Of a stretch of DNA of 64,000 nt, positions 37,309 through 44,844 are shown in pieces. This DNA comes from Mycobacterium sp. (GTDB lineage Bacteria; Actinomycetota; Actinomycetes; Mycobacteriales; Mycobacteriaceae): NCBI GenBank assembly GCA_020438845.1, contig JAGQTV010000081.1, positions 32,216 through 96,215 of the forward strand, written 5' to 3'. The notes under the pieces were generated by a model that saw only the letters and a list, made by a program, of their open reading frames with translations, did no database searches and was not told where the DNA came from. The translations under genes were made by a program, and so were the position numbers. Within the stretch, counting starts at the first letter, position 1. The number at the start of each line of letters is the position of its first letter.

Positions 37309-38235
37309 ATGACGAAAGCAGCACGGGTGGGCCGCGGCGGAGGTCTGGCGTTCCTGTTCGGAGTGGGATTGGCCGGGGCGGGTTTGGCAGCAGCCACCGG
37401 AACGGCGGCCTCGGCGTGGGCCTCCCCCGCCGACCCCGGAAGGAGCGCTGCCAGCGAGGCGGCGACGGCACACTCGGGTGTCCGAGGCGAGCAGGTGCGG
37501 TCCTCATCTCGCCGCTCAGCCCTGCGCAACGCGGTCAGTTCCCCGGCGCGTACGGCGGCTTCCAAACCGGCAGCGAACGTTCCCCGCCCGGCTCCGCGAG
37601 TTCCTCACTCGGTGGGGCAGGTCCCCGCGGCGGCCGGCGTGCCCCTCCGCAAAGTCCCGTCACCAGCCCCCGCGGCAGCCGCAGTGAGCGCCCCCGTCGC
37701 GCGACAGGTCGGGGTCGCCGGGCCGTTCGCCAACTACCAGAGGACCATCACGATTCTGCCGAAGTTCCCGCTCGGGCTTCCCCCGGTCACCATCCCGTTC
37801 GTCAAGAAGGTGAACGGGATCGCCACCTTCACACCCAAGTCCGTTTACGACCTTCACAGCGTCGACCAGTACGACTGGAACAAGCTGAGCGGCATCTCGT
37901 TCAACATCCCCGGCGACGTCAATTCCTCTCTGGTGGCCTGGCGGTACAACGTGACCTCCGGCGACTTCGAAGTGGCGCCGTTCTTCAACGTCGACCGAGC
38001 GCGGATCCTGCCGACCCCGGCGGACATCATCACCGTGCCCATCGGCGAGACTTTTGATTTCACCGTCGACTACGACGGCATCACCATTAGCTATGGGGAC
38101 CAGACGGTGTACAAGGCAACCCCGGAGGGGCTTACGCCGAACTTCTGGACGTCCTACCGGACCAGTGTCTGGTTCGGCGGAACGAGCCTGCCGCCCAAGC
38201 TGATCCAGCTCAAGCTCAGGGTGCGTTCGTGCTGA
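37309..38235 (+). CDS. Exported protein of unknown function with beta-rich C-terminal domain
   Basis: A 308-residue exported protein that I do not recognise. A long signal peptide ends AASAWASPADPG. A Ser/Ala/Pro-rich linker runs to about residue 155. The C-terminal domain (about 160-308) is rich in beta strands: TITILPKFPLGLPPVTIPF, SGISFNIPGDVNSSLVAW, DFTVDYDGITISYGDQTVY and SVWFGGTSLPPKL. It looks like a jelly-roll binding domain, but this is only an impression from strand pattern. ATG 37309 follows GAGGGGG; an ATG at 37270 is also in frame. Confidence 0.68.
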   Translation: MTKAARVGRGGGLAFLFGVGLAGAGLAAATGTAASAWASPADPGRSAASEAATAHSGVRGEQVRSSSRRSALRNAVSSPARTAASKPAANVPRPAPRVPHSVGQVPAAAGVPLRKVPSPAPAAAAVSAPVARQVGVAGPFANYQRTITILPKFPLGLPPVTIPFVKKVNGIATFTPKSVYDLHSVDQYDWNKLSGISFNIPGDVNSSLVAWRYNVTSGDFEVAPFFNVDRARILPTPADIITVPIGETFDFTVDYDGITISYGDQTVYKATPEGLTPNFWTSYRTSVWFGGTSLPPKLIQLKLRVRSC

Positions 38236-38242
38236 TGGCCGT

Positions 38243-39076
38243 CTACTCGGTGGCCCTGCCGGCGTCGCGGCGCACCCGCTCGTCGTAGTCCGCCCTCGCC
38301 TGCGTGTCCAGGGTGCGCAGCACCCGGTCACGGGTGAGCCGGCCACGTACCGCCCCGAGGACCTTGTCCGGCGCCAGTGCCGCGACCGCCTCGTAACTGC
38401 GCATCCACCCGGGCACTGCGACGATCGCCGGCCGGCCTTTGCACGACTCCACGATCGCTGCGGCGATGTCCTCGGGGTCGACGGTCGGCAGCAGTCCACC
38501 GAGCTTGACCCCCGACACCAAGTCGGTGCGTACCGCCGAGGGCAGCACGCAGGTGACCGTGACGCCCGTTTCGGCCAGTTCGTCGCGCAGGGATTCGCTG
38601 AAGCCGACCACCGCGTGCTTGGTGGCGCAGTAGGTGGCCAGTCCTGCGGCCGGCGCCTTACCCAGATAGGACGCGACGTTGACGATGTGACCGGAACCCC
38701 GGGCAATCATGCCGGGCAGCGCCAGCTTGGAACCACGCAGCACACCGTTGAGGTTGACGTCGACGATCGCGTCGGTCACCGCGTCCGACTCCTCGACGAA
38801 CCGGCCGGCCGGCATGATGCCGGCATTGTTCACCAGAACCTCTACCGGCGGTTTGATACCCGCCAGGAACTCGGCGAAAGACTCCCGCGAACGAACGTCG
38901 AGGCCGGTCCCGGTGCAGCCCAGTTCAGCAGCCGCCGCCTTCGCCAGGTCAGCATCGAGGTCACCGATGAAAACCTGCGCCCCTTTGTCGACAAACGCCT
39001 TCGCAGTGGCATAACCGATACCGCGGGCCCCGCCGGTGATCGCCACCGCTGCGCCGGACAACTCGATGGCGCTCAC
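38243..39076 (-). CDS. Short-chain dehydrogenase/reductase
   Basis: A 277-residue classical SDR. The NAD(P)-binding motif is VAITGGARGIGYATAKAF, the NNAG motif is VLVNNAGIMPAG, and the catalytic Ser...Tyr-x-x-x-Lys lies in IVNVASYLGKAPAAGLATYCATKH. Substrate is unknown. GTG 39076 has GGGGG six bases upstream and overlaps, as GTGA, the stop of a ten-codon leader ORF that has its own strong ribosome binding site. Confidence 0.88.
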   Translation of the reverse strand: MSAIELSGAAVAITGGARGIGYATAKAFVDKGAQVFIGDLDADLAKAAAAELGCTGTGLDVRSRESFAEFLAGIKPPVEVLVNNAGIMPAGRFVEESDAVTDAIVDVNLNGVLRGSKLALPGMIARGSGHIVNVASYLGKAPAAGLATYCATKHAVVGFSESLRDELAETGVTVTCVLPSAVRTDLVSGVKLGGLLPTVDPEDIAAAIVESCKGRPAIVAVPGWMRSYEAVAALAPDKVLGAVRGRLTRDRVLRTLDTQARADYDERVRRDAGRATE

Positions 39077-39105
39077 AGCGCGCCCCCTGTGATGGATGTT
39101 GGCAT
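39073..39105 (-). CDS. Leader ORF of ten codons before the SDR gene
   Basis: ATG 39105 lies directly downstream of AAAGGAGAAGGC, a better ribosome binding site than that of the SDR gene itself. The frame encodes MPTSITGGAL and stops at 39073-39075, overlapping the SDR GTG. It may load ribosomes for the SDR by translational coupling. It could also be chance, as no protein data exist here. Confidence 0.4.
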   Translation of the reverse strand: MPTSITGGAL

Positions 39106-39197
39106 GCCTTCTCCTTTCCCCCGTGAGAGTAGTGCCGGGCGGGCTTCCTTCATCGAATCTTCAAGGGATCTCCGCTGCGGGAAGCCAGCGACTCTCA

Positions 39198-39833
39198 TCA
39201 GCCGGCGTTGACACGGTCGGCGATCTGCTTCAACACTGCAGTGGCGATCCGGTCGGAATCCCCGAAATGCACCGCATCCACCCCGATCAGAATCGGGCCC
39301 ATCGCCCGATAGAGCGTCGAGCACTGCGTGAAACACACCGCCACCGTTGACCGGTCGAGTTGCTGAACATTCGGTGCCATGTTCGGCACGTGCAGGTCTG
39401 AGCACGCCGCCACGCTCGTGGCGAGACGGATCAAGGTTGCGCGCGCCGCGTCTGCGCTCGGGTAGATACCGATTGCCTGCGTAACGGCCCGGTTGGCGAC
39501 ACCGGAGTACGCGACCGTGCGGAACTGGCTGAAATTCGAGCCGAAGGCGACGTCCTGGTCGAAGAGCGGTTGACACTCACTCGGGTATTCCGAGTCGTAT
39601 TGGTGCATACCGCGAGGCTGACGCAGATCGAGATCCGGTTTGGAAGCCAGATCGGAGACCCCTACGATCGCTTCGACGTCCTCGAGACTGAGGATCAGCG
39701 AGTCCACTGATTGCGCCGGCGCCTCGGGTGCGGCGGCCGCCGTCACCGGCAGCATCCCGAACAGTCCGAGGACCAGGCAACCGACCCCAATCGCGAAGTT
39801 CCGCCAGGTTGTGCGGCTACCCGTCACTGTCAC
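39198..39833 (-). CDS. Exported PknH-like sensor-domain protein
   Basis: A 211-residue protein with an N-terminal signal/anchor (about 12-36, ending AAAAPEAPA) and a PknH extracellular-like domain (PF14032). Family features seen are the opening SLEDVEAIVG, the repeated Cys (SECQPLFD, AACSDLHV, AVCFTQCSTLY) and a DRSTVAVCF strand. It has no kinase part. In mycobacteria such free sensor domains are lipoproteins or secreted proteins of unknown ligand. GTG 39833 is the start. Confidence 0.83.
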   Translation of the reverse strand: MTVTGSRTTWRNFAIGVGCLVLGLFGMLPVTAAAAPEAPAQSVDSLILSLEDVEAIVGVSDLASKPDLDLRQPRGMHQYDSEYPSECQPLFDQDVAFGSNFSQFRTVAYSGVANRAVTQAIGIYPSADAARATLIRLATSVAACSDLHVPNMAPNVQQLDRSTVAVCFTQCSTLYRAMGPILIGVDAVHFGDSDRIATAVLKQIADRVNAG

Positions 39834-39922
39834 ACCTCGATGCCTCGTTCACGACTGCGTCCGGAAAAAGCATAATCGCCGAGGCAGCCGGTCACGGTCG
39901 CCAATTCGCCGGCCGGCCCGAA

Positions 39923-40822
39923 TCAGGAAGCCGGAGCAGGAGCCTTGGTGGTCGGAGACGCCGGGGCGGCTGCCGGAGCCGGGGTTGCTGCGGCGGCCGG
40001 CGCACTGGCCGTCGGCGCGGCAGCCGGAGCGGTGGCCGTTCCTTGCGCGGAGGGCACCTGGGCCGGGCTCGTGGCGGGCGCAGTCGTGTCGTGCACGTCC
40101 AGTGGTGCCGTGGCGGGTTTGGGCTGTGCTGCCGTCGCGGCTCCGTGCACGTCATCGGCCGCGGCGGCCGAAGCGCCCGGAACCGACTGGCCAGCGGCCT
40201 GATTGGGTGTGGCTTCGGCGGACGCGGCCCCCGCCGATCCGGTGCTCGACCCCGACTGAGGCATTCCCGACACCGACTGACCGCCGGTAGCGGGCCACGC
40301 GGCGGACCCGTTGTAACCGCTCGGGCCGGTCTCCGCGCTGGGCGGTGGCTGTACCCAGATCAGCTGATCCTGGCCATCGTCGGTGTAGACCACAGAGTCC
40401 GGGACTGCGGCGGTGACGTCGAAGTACAACTTGCCCGTGGTCGACTGTCCCTGCGCCAGGCCCGAGGGGTTGACGCCCAGAGCGGTAGGCACCTGCCACA
40501 GGGCTCGGTAGTCGTCGCCGTTGGCAGCCCGGGCGCTGAACGCCGGGATGAGAGGGATTGCACCGCCGGCAACCGCCTGATCGGTAGCCGTGGCTTCCCA
40601 CAGCACGCCACCCGGCTGATAGGGGATCGCGTCGACGCTGGGCTGCAGGCCAGTGACCGTCCAGCTCTGGACACTACCGCCGTCGACGACCTCTCCCTGC
40701 TGACCCAAGGGCTGGACCGCCGGGTCTACGCCTTCGGCCCAGGCTGCCGCTGCTCCTGCCAGCCCTGCAGCTCCCGCCGCTGCCGTGGTGATCGCGGCTG
40801 TCAGGAAACGTGCCTGTTTCAT
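39923..40822 (-). CDS. MPT63-like DUF1942 secreted protein with long Ala/Pro-rich tail
   Basis: A 299-residue exported protein. After a signal peptide (ending AAAWAEGVD), residues 30-160 match the immunogenic beta-sandwich protein MPT63: GGVLWEATATDQAVAGG, FSARAANGDDYRALWQVP, GKLYFDVTAAVPDSVVY and DQLIWVQPP. M. tuberculosis MPT63 ends there. This one adds about 140 residues of Ala/Pro/Thr/Ser-rich low complexity, which may span the cell wall. ATG 40822 gives a proper signal peptide. Function is unknown. Confidence 0.85.
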   Translation of the reverse strand: MKQARFLTAAITTAAAGAAGLAGAAAAWAEGVDPAVQPLGQQGEVVDGGSVQSWTVTGLQPSVDAIPYQPGGVLWEATATDQAVAGGAIPLIPAFSARAANGDDYRALWQVPTALGVNPSGLAQGQSTTGKLYFDVTAAVPDSVVYTDDGQDQLIWVQPPPSAETGPSGYNGSAAWPATGGQSVSGMPQSGSSTGSAGAASAEATPNQAAGQSVPGASAAAADDVHGAATAAQPKPATAPLDVHDTTAPATSPAQVPSAQGTATAPAAAPTASAPAAAATPAPAAAPASPTTKAPAPAS

Positions 40823-40987
40823 GGTGCTCCCGTGCTGATTCCGCGACCGCCACTCGGCCGCCGGCGAAATGCACAGTAGCAAAACCGCGAGGCGCATAAG
40901 CCCAGTTGAAGACAGCCGGAACGGTCGCTCGGGCTACGCGCTGCAACATCAACCGCAGGTCTTGAGCACCCGGTGGCGGGGACCAGG

Positions 40988-41770
40988 TTATTTCTTGTGG
41001 CTAAGGCCCACGTGCTCGGGGATCGGAGGCGTAGAGATGTCGCCCAGATACGGATATGACAAATCCAGTACCAGGAAAATATTCACCGCCACCAGCACGC
41101 TGACGGTGAGCACGATGGCGTGATGCAAGCGCGAACTTTCGACGCCGTAGGTGATCGCCGCTCCCAGAACCAACCCGCTGGTGACCAGGACGACCAGCCA
41201 CAGCGGCCAGTTCGCCCCCTGATGGTTCTTGGCTTGCATCAGTCGCTGGGTCCGCGATGTGCTCATGGTTTCGAGGTTGCCGATCATGGTGCTTCGAAAG
41301 TCCTGTTGGATCGGGTCAGAGGCGGGCACTTCCCTGATCGTTTGATAGAGCTGTTTCAGCGCCAGATCGGCTTGCGGGGAGGCTTCGCCGCGCGAGGCGA
41401 GCGGCCACTCGGCGAGAATCGCCTGCTCGTAATTCCTGAGGCTGGCCATGACCCGCTCAGCGTCTGGCGGGTCGAAGGCGAACCGGTCGCGGGCAATCTG
41501 CACGCCAGCCGCAGTTTCTGCCCTGACCAATCCGTCGCCGGTGGTGACCTCGTTCCAGAGACCATTTGCGACAAAACCAACGAAGAACGCGTAAACGAAG
41601 CCAACCACGCCGTAGGCGAATTTCAGGGCATCGTTGTGCTCATCGGTCCGCAGTTGCGGAAACCGGCGGCGCAGAAGCAGGCCGACGATCGTGGCAGTTC
41701 CCGCAGTTAGGACGACAAGACCAAGCAGGATAAGCCAGGACGGAACATTGACGATGATCCATAGGGCTAT
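40988..41770 (-). CDS. DUF4239 membrane protein without a standard start codon
   Basis: A four-helix membrane protein of the DUF4239 (bestrophin-like) group, about 260 residues if read from 41770. The family-type N-terminus is fully in frame: NVPSWLILLGLVVLTAG, then RRRFPQLRTDEHNDALKFAY and GFVYAFFVGFVANGLWNEVTT. Yet between the upstream stop (TAA) and residue 55 there is no ATG, GTG or TTG. The first standard codon, GTG 41608, would delete the first helix. The codon ATA at 41770, followed by GCC CTA TGG, stands where an ATG is expected. The gene may use ATA, or its start has been lost. Confidence 0.75.
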   Translation of the reverse strand: MALWIIVNVPSWLILLGLVVLTAGTATIVGLLLRRRFPQLRTDEHNDALKFAYGVVGFVYAFFVGFVANGLWNEVTTGDGLVRAETAAGVQIARDRFAFDPPDAERVMASLRNYEQAILAEWPLASRGEASPQADLALKQLYQTIREVPASDPIQQDFRSTMIGNLETMSTSRTQRLMQAKNHQGANWPLWLVVLVTSGLVLGAAITYGVESSRLHHAIVLTVSVLVAVNIFLVLDLSYPYLGDISTPPIPEHVGLSHKK

Positions 41771-41845
41771 TGCTGATCCGAAAGAGCGCAGAGTTCGTTA
41801 TGCATCGAGTACCACTCTGGTGGAGGTCGCCGATTGAGGTCAAAC

Positions 41846-41912
41846 GTTGAAACCACTGGTGAGCGGTCACCCGCGCGACACCGTTGCGATGCACCCACGC
41901 CACGAGATTCAT
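41846..41912 (-). pseudogene. Relic of IS607-family recombinase N-terminus
   Basis: Reading the minus strand from ATG 41912 gives MNLVAWVHRNGVARVTAHQW followed by FQR. This closely resembles the MerR-like DNA-binding start of IS607-type serine recombinases of mycobacteria, whose proteins begin with a similar MNL-W-GV--TAYRWF pattern. Similarity ends after about 23 codons, and no resolvase catalytic domain or partner tnpB follows. It is a decayed fragment of a mobile element next to the ESX-1 block. Confidence 0.6.
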
Positions 41913-41963
41913 CCCGTCGTCGCGAGAAGCACACAACAACCGACAGCGACCGGACCGCTCACC
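41858..41963. repeat. 11-bp perfect inverted repeat, 84-bp spacing
   Basis: ggtgagcggtc at 41858-41868 is matched exactly by its reverse complement gaccgctcacc at 41953-41963. The left arm lies inside the recombinase relic. It could be a hairpin, a binding site pair or ends of a small element. Confidence 0.7.
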
Positions 41964-42091
41964 GGGCAACGGCTGGTGCTCTGCGCCGCAATTTGTGCAT
42001 CTAGCCGCATCCGGTGGGCACTAATATCGCTGTTCGGACCCAAGGTATATGGCCTTGAGATTCGAATGATCCACGACGGGAGTTGAGGCAC

Positions 42092-43438
42092 TTGAGGAGA
42101 GTTGCCGCAGCGACGTTGGCCGTGGCATTCGCCCTCACCAGCGCTCCGCCGGCTACCGCCCTGGAACCGCCGGTGATCGACCCCGGCGCGACTCCGCCGG
42201 ATGCGACCGGACCCGACCATCCCACTGAGCAGCGCCGCCAATGCGCCACACCACAGACGCTGCCGAATTCCAATTTCGCCGACGCGCCCTGGGGTAACTC
42301 CTACCTGCGGGTCGCCGATGCGCACCGGTTCGCCACCGGGGCGGGAGTCACGGTAGCGGTCATTGACACCGGCGTCATGGGGTCGCCGCGTGTACCCGCG
42401 CAACCCGGCGGTGACTTCGTCACGGGCGGCGGTGACGGGATGTCGGACTGCGACGCCCACGGGACCTTGACCGCGTCCATCATCGCGGGCCGCCCGGCCC
42501 CCACCGATGCTTTCGTGGGCGTCGCCCCCGACGCCAAAATCCTTTCGCTGCGTCAAACTTCCGAGGCTTTCCTGCCGGTCGGGATGCAGGTCGATCCCAA
42601 CGATCCCAACAGTTCGCCGACAGCGGGTTCACTGCGCAGCCTGGCCAGGGCCATCGTGCACGCCGCCAATCTCGGCGCCGGTGTCATCAACGTCAGCGAG
42701 GCGGCCTGCTACAAGGTGACCCGGCCGATCGACGAACGCGGCCTGGGGGCCGCGGTCAATTACGCGACCAACGTCAAGAACTCCGTGATCGTCGTCGCCG
42801 CAGGCAACACCGGCCGGGATTGCAGTCAGAACCCGCCGCCGAATGCGGCCGTGACCTCTGACCCACGCGGCTGGCAGGGAGTCCAGACCATCGTCTCCCC
42901 CGCCTGGTATGCACCACTGGTTCTCACTGTCGGGGGCATCGGCCAGAACGGCGCACCCTCCAGCTTTTCGATGACCGGGCCCTGGTTGGGGGCGGCGGCA
43001 CCGGCGGAGAACATTGTCGCTCTCGGTTTCGACGGGAAGCCGGTCAACGCCCTGCAGGGCCAGGACGGCCCCATCCCGATCAACGGCACATCATTCGCGG
43101 CGGCTTACGTATCTGGCGTGGCTGCGCTTGTGCGGCAACGATTTCCCCAACTGACGGCAACCCAGGTGATCAACCGGGTGATGTCGACGGCCCGCCATCC
43201 AGGAGGTGGGATCGACAACGTGGTCGGCGCCGGGGTGGTGGATCCGGTTGCCGCATTGACCTGGGACATCCCGGCCGGCCCCGCAACACCGGAATATCGG
43301 ATCAACGAATTGCCGCCGCCCCCACCGGTGCAGCCGCCCGATCGCGGTCCCATCACGGCGGTGGTCCTGATCGGCGCGGGTGCGTTGTTCGCGGTGGCCC
43401 TCGGCATGGCTGCCCGCCGAGCGTTGGGCCGGAAATGA
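42092..43438 (+). CDS. mycP1: Mycosin protease of ESX-1
   Basis: A 448-residue membrane-anchored subtilisin-like protease of type VII secretion. It has a signal peptide (ending PATALEPP), the catalytic triad in TVAVIDTGVMG (Asp), DCDAHGTLTASII (His) and INGTSFAAAYVSG (Ser), a Pro-rich linker, and a C-terminal membrane helix (about 415-440). It stabilises the secretion complex and cleaves EspB. TTG 42092 has GGGAG nine bases upstream; an in-frame TTG at 42083 is also possible. It leads the operon mycP1-eccE1-espB-espL and overlaps eccE1 as ATGA. Confidence 0.93.
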   Translation: MRRVAAATLAVAFALTSAPPATALEPPVIDPGATPPDATGPDHPTEQRRQCATPQTLPNSNFADAPWGNSYLRVADAHRFATGAGVTVAVIDTGVMGSPRVPAQPGGDFVTGGGDGMSDCDAHGTLTASIIAGRPAPTDAFVGVAPDAKILSLRQTSEAFLPVGMQVDPNDPNSSPTAGSLRSLARAIVHAANLGAGVINVSEAACYKVTRPIDERGLGAAVNYATNVKNSVIVVAAGNTGRDCSQNPPPNAAVTSDPRGWQGVQTIVSPAWYAPLVLTVGGIGQNGAPSSFSMTGPWLGAAAPAENIVALGFDGKPVNALQGQDGPIPINGTSFAAAYVSGVAALVRQRFPQLTATQVINRVMSTARHPGGGIDNVVGAGVVDPVAALTWDIPAGPATPEYRINELPPPPPVQPPDRGPITAVVLIGAGALFAVALGMAARRALGRK

Positions 43439-44823
43439 CCGCATCGGTCCTGGGTCTAAAACTCGCGACCGGCCAGGCTCTGGTCGCAGCAGCTGTCGCA
43501 CCGGCACTGCTTGCACTGGGTGCAGCGATGGGCCGGCTATGGCTGGGAATAGTGTTGAGCGTTCTCGCTCTGGGGCTGGGTCTGGTGGCGGTCCGTGGCC
43601 GGACCGCCACCGGCTGGGTCCGGGCTCTTTATTCGTGGCAGCGCCGCCGGATGGCCGCGCCGCCGGCGCCGTCGGAACCGGTCGTGGGCGCTACCGTCAT
43701 GCCCGGCGACCACGTCGCGGTGCGTTGGCACGATCAGGAAATGGTCGCGCTCATCGAGCTGGTTCCGCGGCCGTACACCCCGAGCGTGATGGTTGACCAC
43801 CACTGCTTCACCGACGACGTCATTGACACCGCCCTGGTGGAGCGACTGCTCGACGCCCATTGCCCCGACCTGGAGGCTGATGTGATCTCGGCCGGCTACC
43901 GGGTGGGCAAGACCGCGCCGGCCGGGGTCGTCTCGCTCTATGAGCAGATGATCGGCACGCTCCCGGCCCCGGCGCACCGGCGTACCTGGGTTCAACTGCG
44001 GGCCGATCCCGAGCGCACCCGCCGGTCTGCTCAGCGCCGCGCGGAGGGCGTCGCAGGCTTGGCGCGCTACCTCGTCGCATCGACTACCCGGATCGCCGAC
44101 CAGTTGGCCGAACACAACGTCGACGCCCGCTGCTCCCGCAGTTTCGATGACTTCGACCAGGCGACCGCGGTGAGCTTCGAAAATGAGCTGTGGTCGGCAA
44201 TCAAGGGCCGCAGCACTTTCACCGCCGCCTACAGCGCACCCGGCGGGCCGGATGTGTGGTGGTCGGCGCGGGCTGATCACACCATCACCCGCGTCACCGT
44301 GAAGCCCGCAAGCGCGCCCACTTCGACGGTCCTGCTGACCACACTGAGCACACCGACATCACCGCGCGGGTTTTCACGACTGTTTGGCGGGCAGCGTGCC
44401 GCGCTGGCCGGGGTCAGCCCGGTGACAGACCAGCACCATGAGCTACCCATCGGCTCGGCCGGTGTCCTCATCGGAGAGACCACTGAGCGCCATCCGGTAT
44501 TTCTACCGTTCGACGACGTCGACAACCGGATCATCGTCGGCGACGGACTGGTGTTCAGCCAGTTCATGGTGCGGTCCGCGGCCGCAGGAGCGGTGGTGAC
44601 CGTGGATGCACGGCTGCGGGAGTTCGGCAGCATGGTCAACGCCCGGTTCGGGGAGCCGAGGTTGACTTGGCCCGGCGCCACAACGTATTTCGCTCCGCAC
44701 CACCGAGTCGGTCAGGTGACTCTTCACCGCAATTACATCGCCACCCCGCGGCATGGCAAGCTGCCCATCCGTCTAGTGCAGCCCAGGGAAGAAAGCCGCT
44801 ACGCCGATGCCCTCAAACGCTGA
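43435..44823 (+). CDS. eccE1: Type VII secretion protein EccE (ESX-1)
   Basis: A 462-residue membrane protein with two N-terminal helices (about 12-52) and a large periplasm-facing domain. EccE sits at the rim of the ESX membrane complex next to EccB, EccC and EccD. Identification rests on the helix pattern, length, a VRWHDQEMVALIELVPRPYT block early in the domain, and position between mycP and espB as in M. tuberculosis Rv3882c. Its partners EccB, EccC and EccD are not in this window. Confidence 0.9.
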   Translation: MTASVLGLKLATGQALVAAAVAPALLALGAAMGRLWLGIVLSVLALGLGLVAVRGRTATGWVRALYSWQRRRMAAPPAPSEPVVGATVMPGDHVAVRWHDQEMVALIELVPRPYTPSVMVDHHCFTDDVIDTALVERLLDAHCPDLEADVISAGYRVGKTAPAGVVSLYEQMIGTLPAPAHRRTWVQLRADPERTRRSAQRRAEGVAGLARYLVASTTRIADQLAEHNVDARCSRSFDDFDQATAVSFENELWSAIKGRSTFTAAYSAPGGPDVWWSARADHTITRVTVKPASAPTSTVLLTTLSTPTSPRGFSRLFGGQRAALAGVSPVTDQHHELPIGSAGVLIGETTERHPVFLPFDDVDNRIIVGDGLVFSQFMVRSAAAGAVVTVDARLREFGSMVNARFGEPRLTWPGATTYFAPHHRVGQVTLHRNYIATPRHGKLPIRLVQPREESRYADALKR

Positions 44824-44844
44824 GTCCGATAGGTCGAACGAGCA

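Larger units (their letters stand above)
41771..42091. other. Gene-free region between DUF4239 gene and mycP1
   Basis: About 320 bases without an intact gene. It holds a relic of an IS607-type recombinase (41846-41912, minus), an 11-base perfect inverted repeat (41858-41868 and 41953-41963), and the promoter region of mycP1. TAATAT, at about 42022-42027, is a possible -10 for the ESX block. No RNA gene was recognised. Confidence 0.6.
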
